Assembly: GCF_030269925.1 (NCBI RefSeq)
Contig: NC_085109.1
Location: forward strand, 6,820,001-6,884,000
Direction: 5' to 3'
DNA: 64,000 nucleotides
From: Bombyx mori
Lineage: Eukaryota; Arthropoda; Insecta; Lepidoptera; Bombycidae
The notes beneath the pieces were generated by a model that saw nothing but the letters and a program-made list of their open reading frames with translations, had not been told where the DNA came from and made no database searches. This document shows, piece by piece, positions 54,801-57,441 of the stretch. Position numbers and translations under genes: made by a program. Every line of letters starts with the position of its first letter. Position 1 is the stretch's first letter.

Positions 54801-56006
54801 ACAGTTCTAAGTATTCATAGTGAACGCCGCAATTACTACAACTAATTTAGATTATATGTACATATTTTTGAAAAGAGCCCAAAAAATTATGTTCCCCGAC
54901 GAAAAACAAAGACATATTTTCGATGAAAGTCTTTCAAATTATTCTCTGAAATCCGAAGTAAGGAGATGGAATTTGAATTATAATGGGGCTTTATTCAAAA
55001 CGATTGGCTTCTAATTTTCATCTCGAGAGGATTGACAGCGTCGCGGAATTTGTGAGTATAAAATTCCTCTTTGAACGAAAATATGTTGTTGTAGCTAATA
55101 TATAGGTTAAATGCCTTTTTCAAAATATCTTGTTCGGAATTTTAGATTACTATAAATTATTGAATTGGTTTATATTTATGATAAACCCATGAAAATTTGT
55201 TAATTTAAATTAGTGACCGTGAAACATTTTCAGCCTTTGGTCATCACACATGAACTAAAGTTGAACATTCTTAAGTCTACGTACTTTTGTACGTAAATTT
55301 TTGCGAATGTCATTTTATCAAAGTTGTTTGTATCATCCGTAATTTCACCAAATAATTAAATTTCATAATTTATCGTAAGGCTAATAAGGGATAGATATAA
55401 ATAGAAATGTGGTGCTGGAGAAGGATGCTCCGTATATCTTGGACTTATACATTGCACCAACGCCTCGATCCTAAAAGAACTAAATATCTCACAGGTTGTC
55501 GTCCACAGTGCAATCCAGGATTCTTCGATATTTTGGACACGTATCGCGACGGCTAGCAAAATCTATCGAGAAACTTGTTGTTCAGGGTAGGGTCAATGGT
55601 AAGAGATCTCGTGGACGAATGATCATCCCCACGCGCTGGACTGATCAGGTGAAAGACCTTTCTGAAACCCCACTTAACGAGTGTGTGCGCCAGGCCTCGG
55701 TTCGCAAACTATGGAAAACATCTGTCAAGGCTTTAATAAGCAAGAATTCCACATGAACACTACTGTTCCGCCAAGAGCAACCGATTATGATGATGAATAA
55801 AGGATAATTTTGTTTTTATATATATGAGAGATGGTACCCACCTGAATATCTCTCCTGTTCCCTTAATATTTCTGCAGGGTCTACCGGCGGAGCGTACCAC
55901 GGCCTCCGCGAGTACACCTTCTTACTCGTCACTGTCCGATCGCTAAGATCAACGTTCCGATAACTTGAAGGAGACAGGTTTAACATCTCTAAGCATCTGT
56001 TGATAC
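9715..56006 (-). CDS. Synaptotagmin-like double-C2 membrane protein, 11 exons, 5' end missing
   Basis: Spliced gene assembled by hand. Exons run 56006-55842, 53517-53302, 49178-49016, 40529-40390, 24416-24328, 21559-21435, 20783-20690, 17523-17356, 17048-16941, 13485-13269 and 9842-9715. All have AG acceptors and GT donors, and all ten junction phases agree, giving 536 residues. Order: acidic tyrosine-rich region (1-127), transmembrane helix (about 128-152) followed by RRRK, linker (to about 257), C2A (about 258-386), C2B (about 395-536), ending in WHPL, the conserved synaptotagmin C-terminal WHxL motif. Synaptotagmins tether vesicles and act in exocytosis. In C2A only D295 and D347 of the usual calcium ligands remain (G349 and K355 replace two others), and C2B loop 3 has none, so calcium independence is inferred. 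It resembles the divergent Syt12/15/17 types, but the subtype is not settled. The first exon was not found. Confidence 0.9.
9863..10049 (+). mobile_element. Helitron 5' end fragment (family C), possibly short full element
   Basis: TCTATATTTTTATT then attaatacgtgaagcaaaaactttgta matches the 5' end of the Helitron at 29747. A CTAG at 10046-10049 after a GC-rich stretch could be its 3' end, but the following base is not the usual T. It starts about 20 bases from the last synaptotagmin splice acceptor. Confidence 0.5.
10130..10212 (-). mobile_element. Bm1 SINE head relic
   Basis: Decayed reverse copy of the tRNA-like 5' end (ctgccggtgggatttgacc near the B box, then atccttaagccatgg near the A box). 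Weak match. Confidence 0.35.
10667..10850 (+). mobile_element. Bm1 SINE, 3' part
   Basis: Starts in gtgaagcagtaatgcgtttc and runs through the Bm1 3' end to ctaagcaataaaaaaaa. 5' truncated. Confidence 0.8.
10851..12129. other. Intron sequence with CTA microsatellite
   Basis: No gene recognised. Bases 11438-11472 are an imperfect (CTA)n microsatellite. The rest is AT-rich. Confidence 0.5.
12130..12292 (+). mobile_element. Old Bm1-like SINE relic
   Basis: A decayed Bm1 body piece (cagtttgaggggtgggg) followed by a tRNA-like head with agcttaaaggataagagg (A box) and gttcgaatccc (B box). Possibly two fragments side by side. Confidence 0.4.
12293..13268. other. Intron j-k sequence, nothing recognised
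   Basis: AT-rich, no coding or repeat signal that I can name. Confidence 0.5.
13269..13485 (-). CDS. Synaptotagmin-like gene, exon j (C2B middle)
   Basis: 217 nt, 72 full codons. Acceptor CTCTAG, donor GTAAAT. Encodes LDPSSSKREMVVRVTQ, a basic stretch, then SECFHFRLRADEL. Loop 1 keeps one aspartate but lacks the SDPY motif; loop 3 (VQALQPHSVYAK) has no aspartate. Phase-1 end, completed as Asp by the last exon. Confidence 0.92.
13780..14052 (-). mobile_element. Bm1 SINE with internal deletion
   Basis: Reverse copy with both ends: poly-T/ttgcttag at 13780 and tRNA-like head at 14052 (cctttaggccacgacgac). The middle, including the gaagcagtaatgcg block, is missing. Confidence 0.75.
14444..15102 (-). 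mobile_element. Non-autonomous Helitron (family A) interrupted by a LINE
   Basis: 3' CTAG at 14444 after the GC-rich end (gcgacccgccctcgcttcgc on plus), 5' TC at 15102 (tataatattagtatagat on plus). The middle carries a CR1-like LINE tail at 14627-15066 inserted in the aaacaaacaaac tract. Confidence 0.8.
14627..15066 (+). mobile_element. CR1/jockey-group LINE 3' end, nested in Helitron
   Basis: Encodes an open C-terminal reverse transcriptase segment to 14991 (LWNELPSTVFPERYDMSF, then GIAEVHGRR), followed by a short 3' UTR with gtgggccgtatgctcgtctg and a long poly(A). 5' truncated. I am not sure of the clade name; it may be the BMC1-type of Bombyx. At least ten other copies of this tail are in the window. 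Confidence 0.75.
15103..15627. other. A-rich intron sequence
   Basis: Poly-A tracts at 15119-15160 and AT-rich sequence; nothing else recognised. Confidence 0.5.
15628..15745 (-). mobile_element. Jockey LINE 3' relic (subfamily A)
   Basis: Decayed match (gaaggattactgttggcctg, ccagttttactaggac) to the jockey 3' end at 27443. Confidence 0.45.
16025..16130 (+). mobile_element. CR1-like LINE tail relic
   Basis: gatgtctatgagtgtcagta, then ttaggtaggccgtatgttag and aggcaataa, a diverged copy of the tail at 14960-15040. Confidence 0.45.
16370..16554 (-). mobile_element. Jockey LINE 3' end (subfamily B)
   Basis: Poly-T then tcctacctatgttgatag and the subfamily B 3' UTR up to gaagatccggcc, where it is cut and abuts a Bm1. 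Confidence 0.7.
16555..16728 (+). mobile_element. Bm1 SINE with internal deletion
   Basis: actggtggtaggacctcttg start, then gaagcagtaatgcgtttc, a jump over the ctatactgagacc block, and the normal 3' end and A-tail. Confidence 0.75.
16941..17048 (-). CDS. Synaptotagmin-like gene, exon i (C2B start)
   Basis: 108 nt, 36 codons, phase 0 at both ends. Acceptor GCGCAG, donor GTAAGT. Encodes a short interdomain linker and then LGEILVSLLYNE and LTVTVIEARGLK, the hallmark first strands of a synaptotagmin C2B domain (GELLLSLxY and LTVxVIxAxxL). Confidence 0.95.
17356..17523 (-). CDS. Synaptotagmin-like gene, exon h (C2A end)
   Basis: 168 nt, exactly 56 codons, phase 0 at both ends. Acceptor TTTTAG; donor GTTAAT is weaker than the others. 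Contains LKLSVVDVGRVGKGKQLIG: the calcium-binding loop 3 (DxDxxSxxD in Syt1) is reduced to one aspartate. Ends QFYKLDIEK, the last C2A strand. Confidence 0.92.
17570..17624. repeat. 22-bp tandem duplication ending in a perfect hairpin
   Basis: The 22-bp unit starting TTATTTACTAACTGT occurs twice in tandem. The second copy plus following bases gives a 15-bp perfect inverted repeat with a CTC loop (17592-17624). Intron g-h, about 50 bases before exon h. Confidence 0.85.
17858..18103 (-). mobile_element. Old Bm1 SINE
   Basis: Diverged reverse copy: atggatggaccagttcacgg, gagcccatagacatctacaa, attactgcttcacggcagaa, tacctacccgtgcg. Confidence 0.7.
18171..18290 (+). mobile_element. CR1-like LINE tail, short copy
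   Basis: Begins at ggtaggcagcgg and ends at aggcaataaaaaaaa; only the last 110 bases of the element are present. Confidence 0.7.
18352..18990 (+). pseudogene. RTE-like endonuclease-RT C-terminal fragment
   Basis: An open frame from about 18361 to 18945 encodes the region after the RT palm, including FLYGAETWTL and RSRGRSPTRWTDLIK, typical of lepidopteran endonuclease-reverse transcriptase LINEs. The RT active site is absent, so it is 5' truncated. A related fragment is at 55400. The 3' end has a simple gaagaaagaa tail. Confidence 0.75.
19043..19297. mobile_element. MITE with about 34-bp inverted ends
   Basis: Left ATGCCTCCAATGAACACTAC and its exact reverse complement at the right end, then further matching bases inward with a few differences. 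255 bp, no coding capacity. Target duplication not clear. Confidence 0.7.
19838..19930 (+). mobile_element. CR1-like LINE tail relic
   Basis: cccctggcattgctgacgtt, gataaccactcaccatcaag, agccgtatgctcg then A-rich end. Confidence 0.55.
20131..20452 (-). mobile_element. Jockey LINE 3' end (subfamily A)
   Basis: Poly-T end, then the subfamily A 3' UTR (gaggcctttccagtttaacc, tgcttcgcgaatg) and the last codons of the ORF on minus (RRTRQRVRRAT and stop at 20360). Confidence 0.75.
20690..20783 (-). CDS. Synaptotagmin-like gene, exon g (C2A middle)
   Basis: 94 nt, 31 full codons. Acceptor TTTTTTAG, donor GTAAGT. Encodes IQLMPDERRVLQTKQKKKT followed by CNPFYDETFVYQ, matching the canonical C2 pattern of LLPD, a polybasic strand and NPxFxExFxF. 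The polybasic KQKKK is typical of phospholipid-binding C2 strands. Confidence 0.93.
21033..21334 (-). mobile_element. Non-autonomous Helitron (family B)
   Basis: CTAGCTGACCCGGCAG at the 3' end and ATAGATAGATAGAT at the 5' end on the plus strand. Same family as 7212 and 33601. Lies in intron f-g between two synaptotagmin exons. Confidence 0.8.
21435..21559 (-). CDS. Synaptotagmin-like gene, exon f (C2A start)
   Basis: 125 nt, 41 full codons. Acceptor CCCTAG, donor GTGAGT. Begins GRVWFTLKYE, the first C2A strand, followed by IIKAKHLP and loop 1 ending ACDPYIK. Loop 1 is two residues longer than in Syt1 and keeps only the second aspartate (D295). Phase-2 end, completed as Lys by exon g. Confidence 0.92.
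22411..22611 (+). mobile_element. Non-autonomous Helitron (family A)
   Basis: Starts TCTATACTAATATTATAAAG after A, ends GCGGGTCGCTAG before T. 201 bp, with an internal poly-T run. Confidence 0.85.
22612..23984. other. Intron e-f sequence, nothing recognised
   Basis: AT-rich; no exon-like or repeat-like signal found on either strand. Confidence 0.5.
23985..24290 (-). mobile_element. CR1-like LINE 3' end, decayed
   Basis: Reverse copy: tgtaggcagaccagcatacg, tcagcaatgccaggggcaga, then coding remnant ggaaacgcactgtgg and gaactctactccgg. Ends about 40 bases from exon e. Confidence 0.7.
24328..24416 (-). CDS. Synaptotagmin-like gene, exon e (linker to C2A)
   Basis: 89 nt, 29 full codons. Acceptor TTGCAG, donor GTGAGT. 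Encodes NTADLGVLDPALYKSD and then an acidic stretch ending WPEGHV. The LGxLxPALY type of motif just before C2A is common in synaptotagmins. Ends in phase 0. Confidence 0.9.
24624..24813 (+). mobile_element. Bm1 SINE, 3' part
   Basis: gccgtgaagcagtaatgcg through ccgtctaagcaataaaaaa. 5' truncated. Confidence 0.8.
24835..25068 (-). mobile_element. Helitron-derived fragment
   Basis: On minus the 5' end reads TCTAAACTAATATTATAAAT and continues with ggtaaagggattcggatgaa, a phrase typical of lepidopteran Helitrons. The 3' end is not located. Confidence 0.45.
25069..25702. other. Intron d-e sequence, nothing recognised
   Basis: AT-rich; frames of 66-73 codons have no family resemblance. Confidence 0.5.
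25707..25981. mobile_element. 275-bp MITE, copy 1 (GAGTCG...CGACTC)
   Basis: Imperfect inverted ends of about 28-45 bp starting GAGTCG, with ATTATCAAAG and GGCAAT inside. Flanked on both sides by ATTT (25703-25706 and 25982-25985), a 4-bp target duplication. Nearly identical copy at 59224-59498. No coding capacity; superfamily unknown. Confidence 0.85.
26036..26190 (+). mobile_element. Helitron-like 5' fragment
   Basis: ctactaatattataaacgcg then gaaagtttgtaag and ttttatgaaactt match the general 5' layout of lepidopteran Helitrons. No 3' end found. Confidence 0.4.
26453..26702 (-). mobile_element. Bm1 SINE, 3' half
   Basis: Well-preserved reverse copy from the A-tail to cctaccaccggtaa; lacks the tRNA-like head. 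Confidence 0.85.
27037..28198 (-). mobile_element. Jockey LINE (subfamily B), outer, internally deleted
   Basis: Flanked by ATACTTACG at 27028-27036 and 28199-28207. Encodes the end of jockey ORF2 (KYLGVTLDRGMTFRSHIK, CIRPVMAYASVVFAHAARTN) up to LFLRNV, then jumps directly to the 3' terminus ggtaggaat plus poly(A), so the C-terminus and 3' UTR are deleted. A second jockey is inserted in it. Confidence 0.8.
27443..28170 (-). mobile_element. Jockey LINE (subfamily A), inner, 5' truncated
   Basis: Flanked by the 11-bp duplication GCTCGAAGTGG (27432-27442 and 28171-28181). Frame encodes ICKRSKMSLRNKVTLYKT, then HDDLGLESIQKYTKSASERY and ends RRTRQRVRRAT, stop at 27679. Then a 3' UTR and poly(A). 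The ORF2 C-terminal part is uninterrupted, suggesting a young insertion. Confidence 0.85.
28223..29746. other. Intron sequence with GA microsatellite
   Basis: Bases 28688-28714 are (GA)n. A weak CR1-tail-like string lies near 29107. No gene recognised. Confidence 0.5.
29747..30153 (+). mobile_element. Non-autonomous Helitron (family C)
   Basis: Starts TCTATATATTAATACGTGAA after A, ends GCGGGACCTCTAG before T. 407 bp. Same family in reverse at 61580-61956. Confidence 0.85.
30372..30650 (+). mobile_element. Jockey LINE 3' end (subfamily B)
   Basis: Last codons (RRTRRLRRRARR then stop), the 3' UTR (ctgagtttctcgccggatct, ggtttgagccccgtgagctc) and a gttaggtagg-poly(A) end. Confidence 0.8.
30651..31808. 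other. Intron sequence; small Bm1 fragment near 31530
   Basis: Bases 31528-31572 carry a 40-base Bm1 piece (aactatactgagaccttaga). The rest is AT-rich and not recognised. Confidence 0.45.
31809..32267 (-). mobile_element. Bm1 SINE, full length
   Basis: Reverse copy from A-tail to tRNA-like head: gggattcgaac (B box) and atcctttaggccacgac (A box). About 460 bp with moderate divergence. Confidence 0.85.
32268..33257. other. Intron sequence, nothing recognised
   Basis: A minus-strand frame here (33363 down to 32926) starts inside the LINE tail and has no family resemblance. Confidence 0.45.
33258..33378 (-). mobile_element. CR1-like LINE tail, short copy
   Basis: Poly-T, tgtaggcagacgagcatacg, cgcccatggacttcagcaat to gccgctgcc. 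Confidence 0.75.
33601..33891 (-). mobile_element. Non-autonomous Helitron (family B)
   Basis: CTAGCTGACCCGACAG at the 3' end; 5' end in atagatagat at 33884-33893. Third copy of this family in the window. Confidence 0.8.
33892..34632. other. Intron sequence, nothing recognised
   Basis: AT-rich; a 60-codon plus-strand frame at 34303 has no family match that I can name. Confidence 0.45.
34633..34982 (+). mobile_element. CR1-like LINE 3' end
   Basis: Open C-terminal frame to 34924 with CSEKLFEMIPASHFYHH and LWNELPSTVFPERYDMSF, then the shared tail and A-run. Confidence 0.8.
34983..35811. other. Intron sequence, nothing recognised
   Basis: AT-rich, no exon or repeat signal found. Confidence 0.5.
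35812..35972 (+). mobile_element. Bm1 SINE, 3' part
   Basis: gcgtttcggtttgaagggtg to cccatctaagcaataaaa. 5' truncated. Confidence 0.8.
36207..36422 (-). other. Unidentified protein-like open frame
   Basis: From ATG at 36422, 71 codons with good codon texture, starting MKIYILANGKVWQN and containing GGERPYFINFSPAAFDI, ending TTF and stop. A TGA lies directly upstream in frame. An alternative frame reaches a donor-like CAG/GTAAAA at 36197. Phases do not fit the synaptotagmin gene. Could be an exon of another gene, a domesticated or transposon fragment, or chance. Confidence 0.3.
36430..37527. other. Intron sequence, nothing recognised
   Basis: AT-rich; no gene or repeat named. Confidence 0.5.
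37528..37695 (-). mobile_element. Old Bm1 SINE relic
   Basis: Diverged and gapped: ccccacttggtgttaagc, gtcccacccttcaaatcgga, actgcttttggcaga. Confidence 0.55.
37944..38159 (+). mobile_element. Non-autonomous Helitron (family A)
   Basis: TCTATACTAATATTATAAAG start after A; ends GGGTCGCTAG before T. Close to the copy at 22411. Confidence 0.85.
38597..38917. repeat. Foldback element with about 115-bp inverted arms
   Basis: Arms 38597-38709 and 38793-38917 are inverted copies (shared words ttttatagaaaatccaacta, aatatatttta, gcgtgggat) around an 83-base spacer. Arms are about 85-90% alike by eye. No coding capacity and no recognised superfamily; it would form a long hairpin if transcribed. Confidence 0.8.
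39344..39688 (-). pseudogene. Short-chain dehydrogenase/reductase N-terminal pseudogene
   Basis: 114 codons: a hydrophobic N-terminus (LISFIVFNLILALLY), then the start of a Rossmann fold resembling membrane-anchored retinol dehydrogenases (RDH11/13 type), with NNGIGYETAKDLAERGARV, VILACRND and a LDLASFDSVRRF strand. The family needs TGxxxGIG for NAD(P) binding; here the first Gly is Arg (VTRSNNGIG). The likely start codon is GTG, not ATG. The protein ends at a stop about 15 residues after VRRF, well before the catalytic YxxxK. It lies in the large synaptotagmin intron, same strand. Three defects argue for a dead fragment, although the codons still look recent. Confidence 0.75.
39700..40138. 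other. Intron sequence, nothing recognised
   Basis: AT-rich, no signal named. Confidence 0.45.
40139..40252 (+). mobile_element. CR1-like LINE tail, short copy
   Basis: ggtaggcagcggcttggctc through gtaataaaaaaaa, about 140 bases from exon d. Confidence 0.75.
40390..40529 (-). CDS. Synaptotagmin-like gene, exon d (cytoplasmic linker)
   Basis: 140 nt, 46 full codons. Acceptor AAAACAG, donor GTGAGT. Encodes a Ser/Leu-rich linker starting TKEVNFSLPT and ending LRSNSF, with no known domain. GC-richer than the surrounding intron. Its start phase (2) and end phase (1) are exactly those needed to connect exons c and e; direct joining of c to e would create a stop codon, which supports this exon. 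Confidence 0.88.
40621..40992 (+). mobile_element. Bm1 SINE with a repeated 3' end
   Basis: Starts in the body (ttgacttccacggtgaagga), runs to ctcaattaagcaataaaa, and is followed by a second copy of the last 40 bases (gggctgtgagctcgtccacc to aataaaaaaaa, 40948-40992). Lacks the tRNA head. Confidence 0.8.
41108..41312. mobile_element. 205-bp MITE, TAA target duplication
   Basis: Inverted ends about 58 bp long starting GCCTTGTTCGGACTAGGCGA with about five differences. TAA at 41105-41107 and 41313-41315. The 3-bp TAA duplication and a GGCCTTGTTC-type end fit PIF/Harbinger MITEs; this is an inference from ends only. Confidence 0.8.
41636..42074 (+). mobile_element. Non-autonomous Helitron (family A2)
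   Basis: TC start after A at 41635, CTAG end at 42071-42074 before T, with the GC-rich hairpin agcgggccgct at the 3' end. 439 bp, partner of 2197-2623. Confidence 0.85.
42075..42957. other. Intron sequence, nothing recognised
   Basis: AT-rich; no gene or repeat named. Confidence 0.5.
42958..43134 (+). mobile_element. Bm1 SINE middle part
   Basis: ttactggtggtaggacctct to gttgtggatgtcta; both ends missing. Confidence 0.75.
43342..43970. repeat. Three-unit tandem repeat, about 213-bp period
   Basis: Units start at 43342, 43554 and 43767 with cgtgaattatg. Shared words: aatatgctacattggaatta, cttttacggattaat, cacagacgcac. Units differ by scattered substitutions only. Not a recognised transposon. 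Confidence 0.85.
44219..45371 (-). mobile_element. R1-clade LINE, 5' truncated, with 15-bp target duplication
   Basis: CCTCAAGACACTCTT occurs at 44204-44218 and 45372-45386. Between them: poly(A) (44219-44240 as T), a GC-rich 3' UTR, and the end of ORF2. Marked GC-richness contrasts with the host intron. Confidence 0.85.
44702..45370 (-). CDS. R1-clade ORF2 C-terminus, 5' truncated
   Basis: Frame is open from the 5' junction (GYRTISFEAACVLAG) to the stop at 44702, about 222 codons without a lesion. It includes RLTFRLTQVLTGHGCFGEF and the zinc-knuckle-like CYHCGCDLDTAEHTLVACP (C-x2-C-x8-H-x4-C), the conserved C-terminal motif of R1-clade LINEs. No reverse transcriptase or endonuclease is left, so it cannot move by itself. 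R1 clade includes rDNA- and telomere-specific families, but the target here is an ordinary intron. Confidence 0.8.
   Translation of the reverse strand, partial: VIRGYRTISFEAACVLAGTPPWVLEAEALAADYQWRANLRARGVARPSPSVVRARRAQSRRSVLESWSRRLADPSAGRRTVEAIRPILVDWVNRDRGRLTFRLTQVLTGHGCFGEFLHRIGAEPTAECYHCGCDLDTAEHTLVACPAWEGWRRVLVAKIGNDLSLPSVVASMLGNDESWKAMLDFCECTISQKEAAGRVRDAQARRRRAGAREADLALALAL
45387..46075. other. Intron sequence, nothing recognised
   Basis: AT-rich; an 86-codon frame at 45489 shows no family resemblance. Confidence 0.45.
46076..46135 (-). mobile_element. Bm1 SINE fragment
   Basis: catattactgcttcgcggc to gatgctacctatcc, reverse orientation, abutting a jockey fragment. Confidence 0.5.
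46140..46535 (+). mobile_element. Jockey LINE 3' end (subfamily B), decayed
   Basis: Coding remnant DNLELDSISKYIKQSA then RRTRRLRRRARRVI and stop, followed by the subfamily B 3' UTR. One frameshift near 46255. Confidence 0.75.
46575..46660 (-). mobile_element. Bm1 SINE head relic
   Basis: acgtatttcattagtaaaat, then cggccgaatttgaacagcgg in B-box position. Confidence 0.5.
46661..47239. other. Intron sequence with short GA repeat
   Basis: agagaaagagagagaaag at 46773. Nothing else recognised. Confidence 0.45.
47240..47435 (-). mobile_element. Old Bm1 SINE relic
   Basis: Highly diverged: atcacggccaacctgatgtt, gaatgccaccacccaca, ccatgactggttttcgg. Confidence 0.5.
47711..47823 (-). mobile_element. 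CR1-like LINE tail, short copy
   Basis: Poly-T, tgtaggcagacgggcatacg to aagccgctgcctacc; well preserved. Confidence 0.8.
47824..48746. other. Intron sequence, nothing recognised
   Basis: AT-rich, with a short TA repeat near 48727-48748. Confidence 0.5.
48747..48992 (-). mobile_element. Bm1 SINE, 3' half
   Basis: Reverse copy from attgctttgatgag to aggtcctaccaccagtaa; ends about 25 bases from exon c. Confidence 0.85.
49016..49178 (-). CDS. Synaptotagmin-like gene, exon c (transmembrane segment)
   Basis: 163 nt, 53 full codons. Acceptor TTTTTTAACAG, donor GTAAGT. It encodes about 25 hydrophobic residues starting AVLVALGGAS and ending GVFVA, followed by RRRK, a typical stop-transfer signal, then a proline-rich stretch (SPSPTPSPP). 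The phase-2 end joins exon d to make a Met codon. The single membrane helix followed by a basic cluster fits a synaptotagmin anchor. Confidence 0.9.
49270..49560 (+). pseudogene. RTE-like endonuclease-RT C-terminal fragment
   Basis: Translates to KLRSARLGLYGHVMRRNENE, then after stops to KTCCADP, the end of a lepidopteran RTE-like protein. Ends in a short ATG simple repeat (atgatgatga). Several stops; inactive. Confidence 0.65.
49932..51237 (-). mobile_element. Mariner transposon, full length (DD37D type)
   Basis: 1306 bp between TA dinucleotides (49930-49931, 51238-51239). Inverted ends CCTAGTCAGGTCATAA on the left and CCTAGTCAAGTCATAA on the right (reversed). Carries a near-complete transposase gene on minus. 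Confidence 0.85.
50056..51096 (-). pseudogene. Mariner transposase with two stop codons
   Basis: One frame of 347 codons from ATG at 51096 (MEWTLNEDRVAVIALH), the usual mariner length. N-terminal helix-turn-helix region, WSRSGRPRS (the GRPR-like hook), catalytic ILFSDEQIF, QDSAPAHRA and SPDLNPLDY. There are 37 residues between the second and third Asp, so DD37D (maT-like). No frameshift, but TGA at 50544-50542 (probably from Arg) and TAA at 50364-50362 (probably from Gln) break it. Transposase cuts and pastes the element at TA sites; this copy could only be moved by another source. Confidence 0.85.
51506..51846 (+). mobile_element. CR1-like LINE 3' end
   Basis: C-terminal coding remnant with stops (tatagaatgagctcc, cttgtagagag), then the shared tail to gtaataaaaaac. 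Confidence 0.75.
52175..52408 (+). mobile_element. Bm1 SINE, 3' half
   Basis: ctggtggtaggatctcttgt to cgtccatataagcaataaaa with small deletions. Confidence 0.8.
52409..53301. other. Intron b-c sequence; short TTAA-flanked palindrome
   Basis: AT-rich. Holds the 47-bp element at 52841-52887, listed separately. Confidence 0.5.
52841..52887. mobile_element. 47-bp TTAA-flanked inverted-repeat element
   Basis: CCCGTCATTTAA at the left and TTAAATGACGGG at the right, flanked on both sides by TTAA (52837-52840, 52888-52891). TTAA duplication plus CCC/GGG ends is the piggyBac signature. Could also be a chance palindrome. Confidence 0.5.
53302..53517 (-). CDS. Synaptotagmin-like gene, exon b (acidic pre-membrane region)
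   Basis: 216 nt, 71 full codons. Acceptor CTAACAG, donor GTGAGT. The peptide begins YDSEYGGSEDA and contains DYYDRHQDYDEA, strongly acidic and tyrosine-rich, then a Ser/Thr-rich stretch to ANAVNLR. It lies before the transmembrane segment, so by synaptotagmin topology it would be luminal or extracellular, and is unusually long for the family. It ends in phase 1 and joins exon c through a Glu codon. Confidence 0.88.
53600..53700 (+). mobile_element. RTE-like LINE 3' scrap
   Basis: ttgagtggaaaaagaggac then gctgcgtcgacc translates to EWKKRTCCVDP, the extreme C-terminus of the RTE-like protein. Too short for firm assignment. Confidence 0.4.
53701..55399. other. Intron a-b sequence, nothing recognised
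   Basis: AT-rich; a 64-codon plus-strand frame at 54820 has no family match. Confidence 0.45.
55400..55805 (+). pseudogene. RTE-like endonuclease-RT C-terminal fragment
   Basis: Same family as 18352: MWCWRRMLRIS near 55406, then RILRYFGHVSRR and RSRGRMIIPTRWTDQVKD to 55756, with a frameshift near 55490. Ends in a gatgatga tail. Ends about 40 bases from exon a. Confidence 0.7.
55842..56006 (-). CDS. Synaptotagmin-like gene, exon a (first visible)
   Basis: 165 nt, 54 full codons, starts INRCLEMLNL and ends EILREQERYS. Acceptor TTTCAG, donor GTGGGT. It begins with two bases completing a codon from an unseen upstream exon and ends in phase 1, joining the next exon through a shared Asp codon. 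The encoded part is rich in Arg, Ser and Tyr and has no recognised domain. No initiator Met was found upstream in frame before the acceptor. Confidence 0.8.
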
Positions 56007-57441
56007 CTGAAATACGAGTGACTATGAATGACCTGTCAAAAATAGTAAACAATAAACATTTGTTAGTTGATGATTTAAGTTGAATTCAAATGCAGAGTTG
56101 CTCAATTACTCTTTTTCATATTCTTATTAATTTAAATTTAAATATTCAAAATTTCAAATTTAGATGGGTATCTAAATAAGACGAATCATTCACATTTGTA
56201 ACGTTGCCAATTTTGATTAAAATGTTATGGGCTGTTACGATTTATAAAAGTTAAATACAGTATTGAATCAAGTTCAGTAATTCAGAATTATTTTCAATAG
56301 TAATAAATTTCTAGAAAAGTTATTCCATACGATGTATTTAAAACTGAGTTTAGTCTTGATTAAAAAATGTTATTAAACAAGTTCTCAAAAAATGTATTCA
56401 TAAAGCAAATTGTTTCATATTTTACTGTTGGTTTTCCTTACGGATACGGAAATATTGAGTCGCGAAGTTTCACGTCAACGACAAATTGCAATGTTTTCGA
56501 ATGTCAACGAATTCTTTTTATAAATCTAATATGGATTTCCATTATGTTATCTGGGTTTATCCGAAATAAAATTATTGTTTTTGTAATACGATTTGTCTTC
56601 TGTCAACCTATCTAATTGATAATCTTAGATACGAGTATTTTCCTGTTTTCTTTTTCCCAACATAGACCATGAAAAATTTTGAATGTGACTACGAAAACTT
56701 CTTTTAATTGTTTTCATTGCTTCTGTTTCATTGAATGAATGAACTAAATAAAGGTCAACCATGTGATAAGTTATTATCGAAACCCATGGAAACCCCAACG
56801 GAATGATTTCACTTTGAGACATGTGGTTCGAATCTCAATCTATTCTATAATAATTGTTCCAATTTACAGAATGGAACGTATGCGCGACACAAAAATGATA
56901 GAAATAACTTAACTATTTAACCAACAATGTCGTCGGAAACTTATAATAGATTATAAAGTTTTGAATTTAAAATCTGACTAATAATTCCTTAAGGTGTTTT
57001 AAGTAGAGTACGTAATAAAACAAAAGATTAAACTTGGTCCCCGATTAAATTCTCTTTACGCAACAATTTTGTAAAAAGCCGTAGCCAAAATCTCGAGTTC
57101 TAGAAAATTCCTTCAGGGACTGATTTTAATAGTTATGGGCCGAGCAATTTGGCGGTTATTCTAGTCTCAGATTCGAGGAAACGTACACAGAAACGAAACA
57201 CAGCAAATTCGCTCTGATAAACTGTCTGGATTACAGATGGCGACCAGAGACCCTTGATAAATCGAAGCGACAAATAACAGTCGGCATCGCTTTACAGGAT
57301 TTGGAAGGACGTCCGCGTCACGGGGCACATTAATTCAAAGGATCCGATTCGGTTAGATTGCCATTCCCTGTCGCCAATGCAACTTGACGTAATTTATTGA
57401 TAGTGCGGGATTTTCATATTAACTTATATAGAACCTTTTTT
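56007..57441. other. Upstream/intron sequence, no exon found
   Basis: 57080-57400 is less AT-rich than its surroundings, but I found no frame with proper borders to precede exon a. Confidence 0.45.

Noticed and set aside
54820..55014. Plus-strand 64-codon frame
   Set aside because: No ATG at its start, no domain, AT-rich; taken as chance.
56740..56840. tRNA-like string (ggttcgaatctc) with a Bm1-like word before it
   Set aside because: Too short and diverged to call a SINE or a tRNA gene; no cloverleaf could be drawn.
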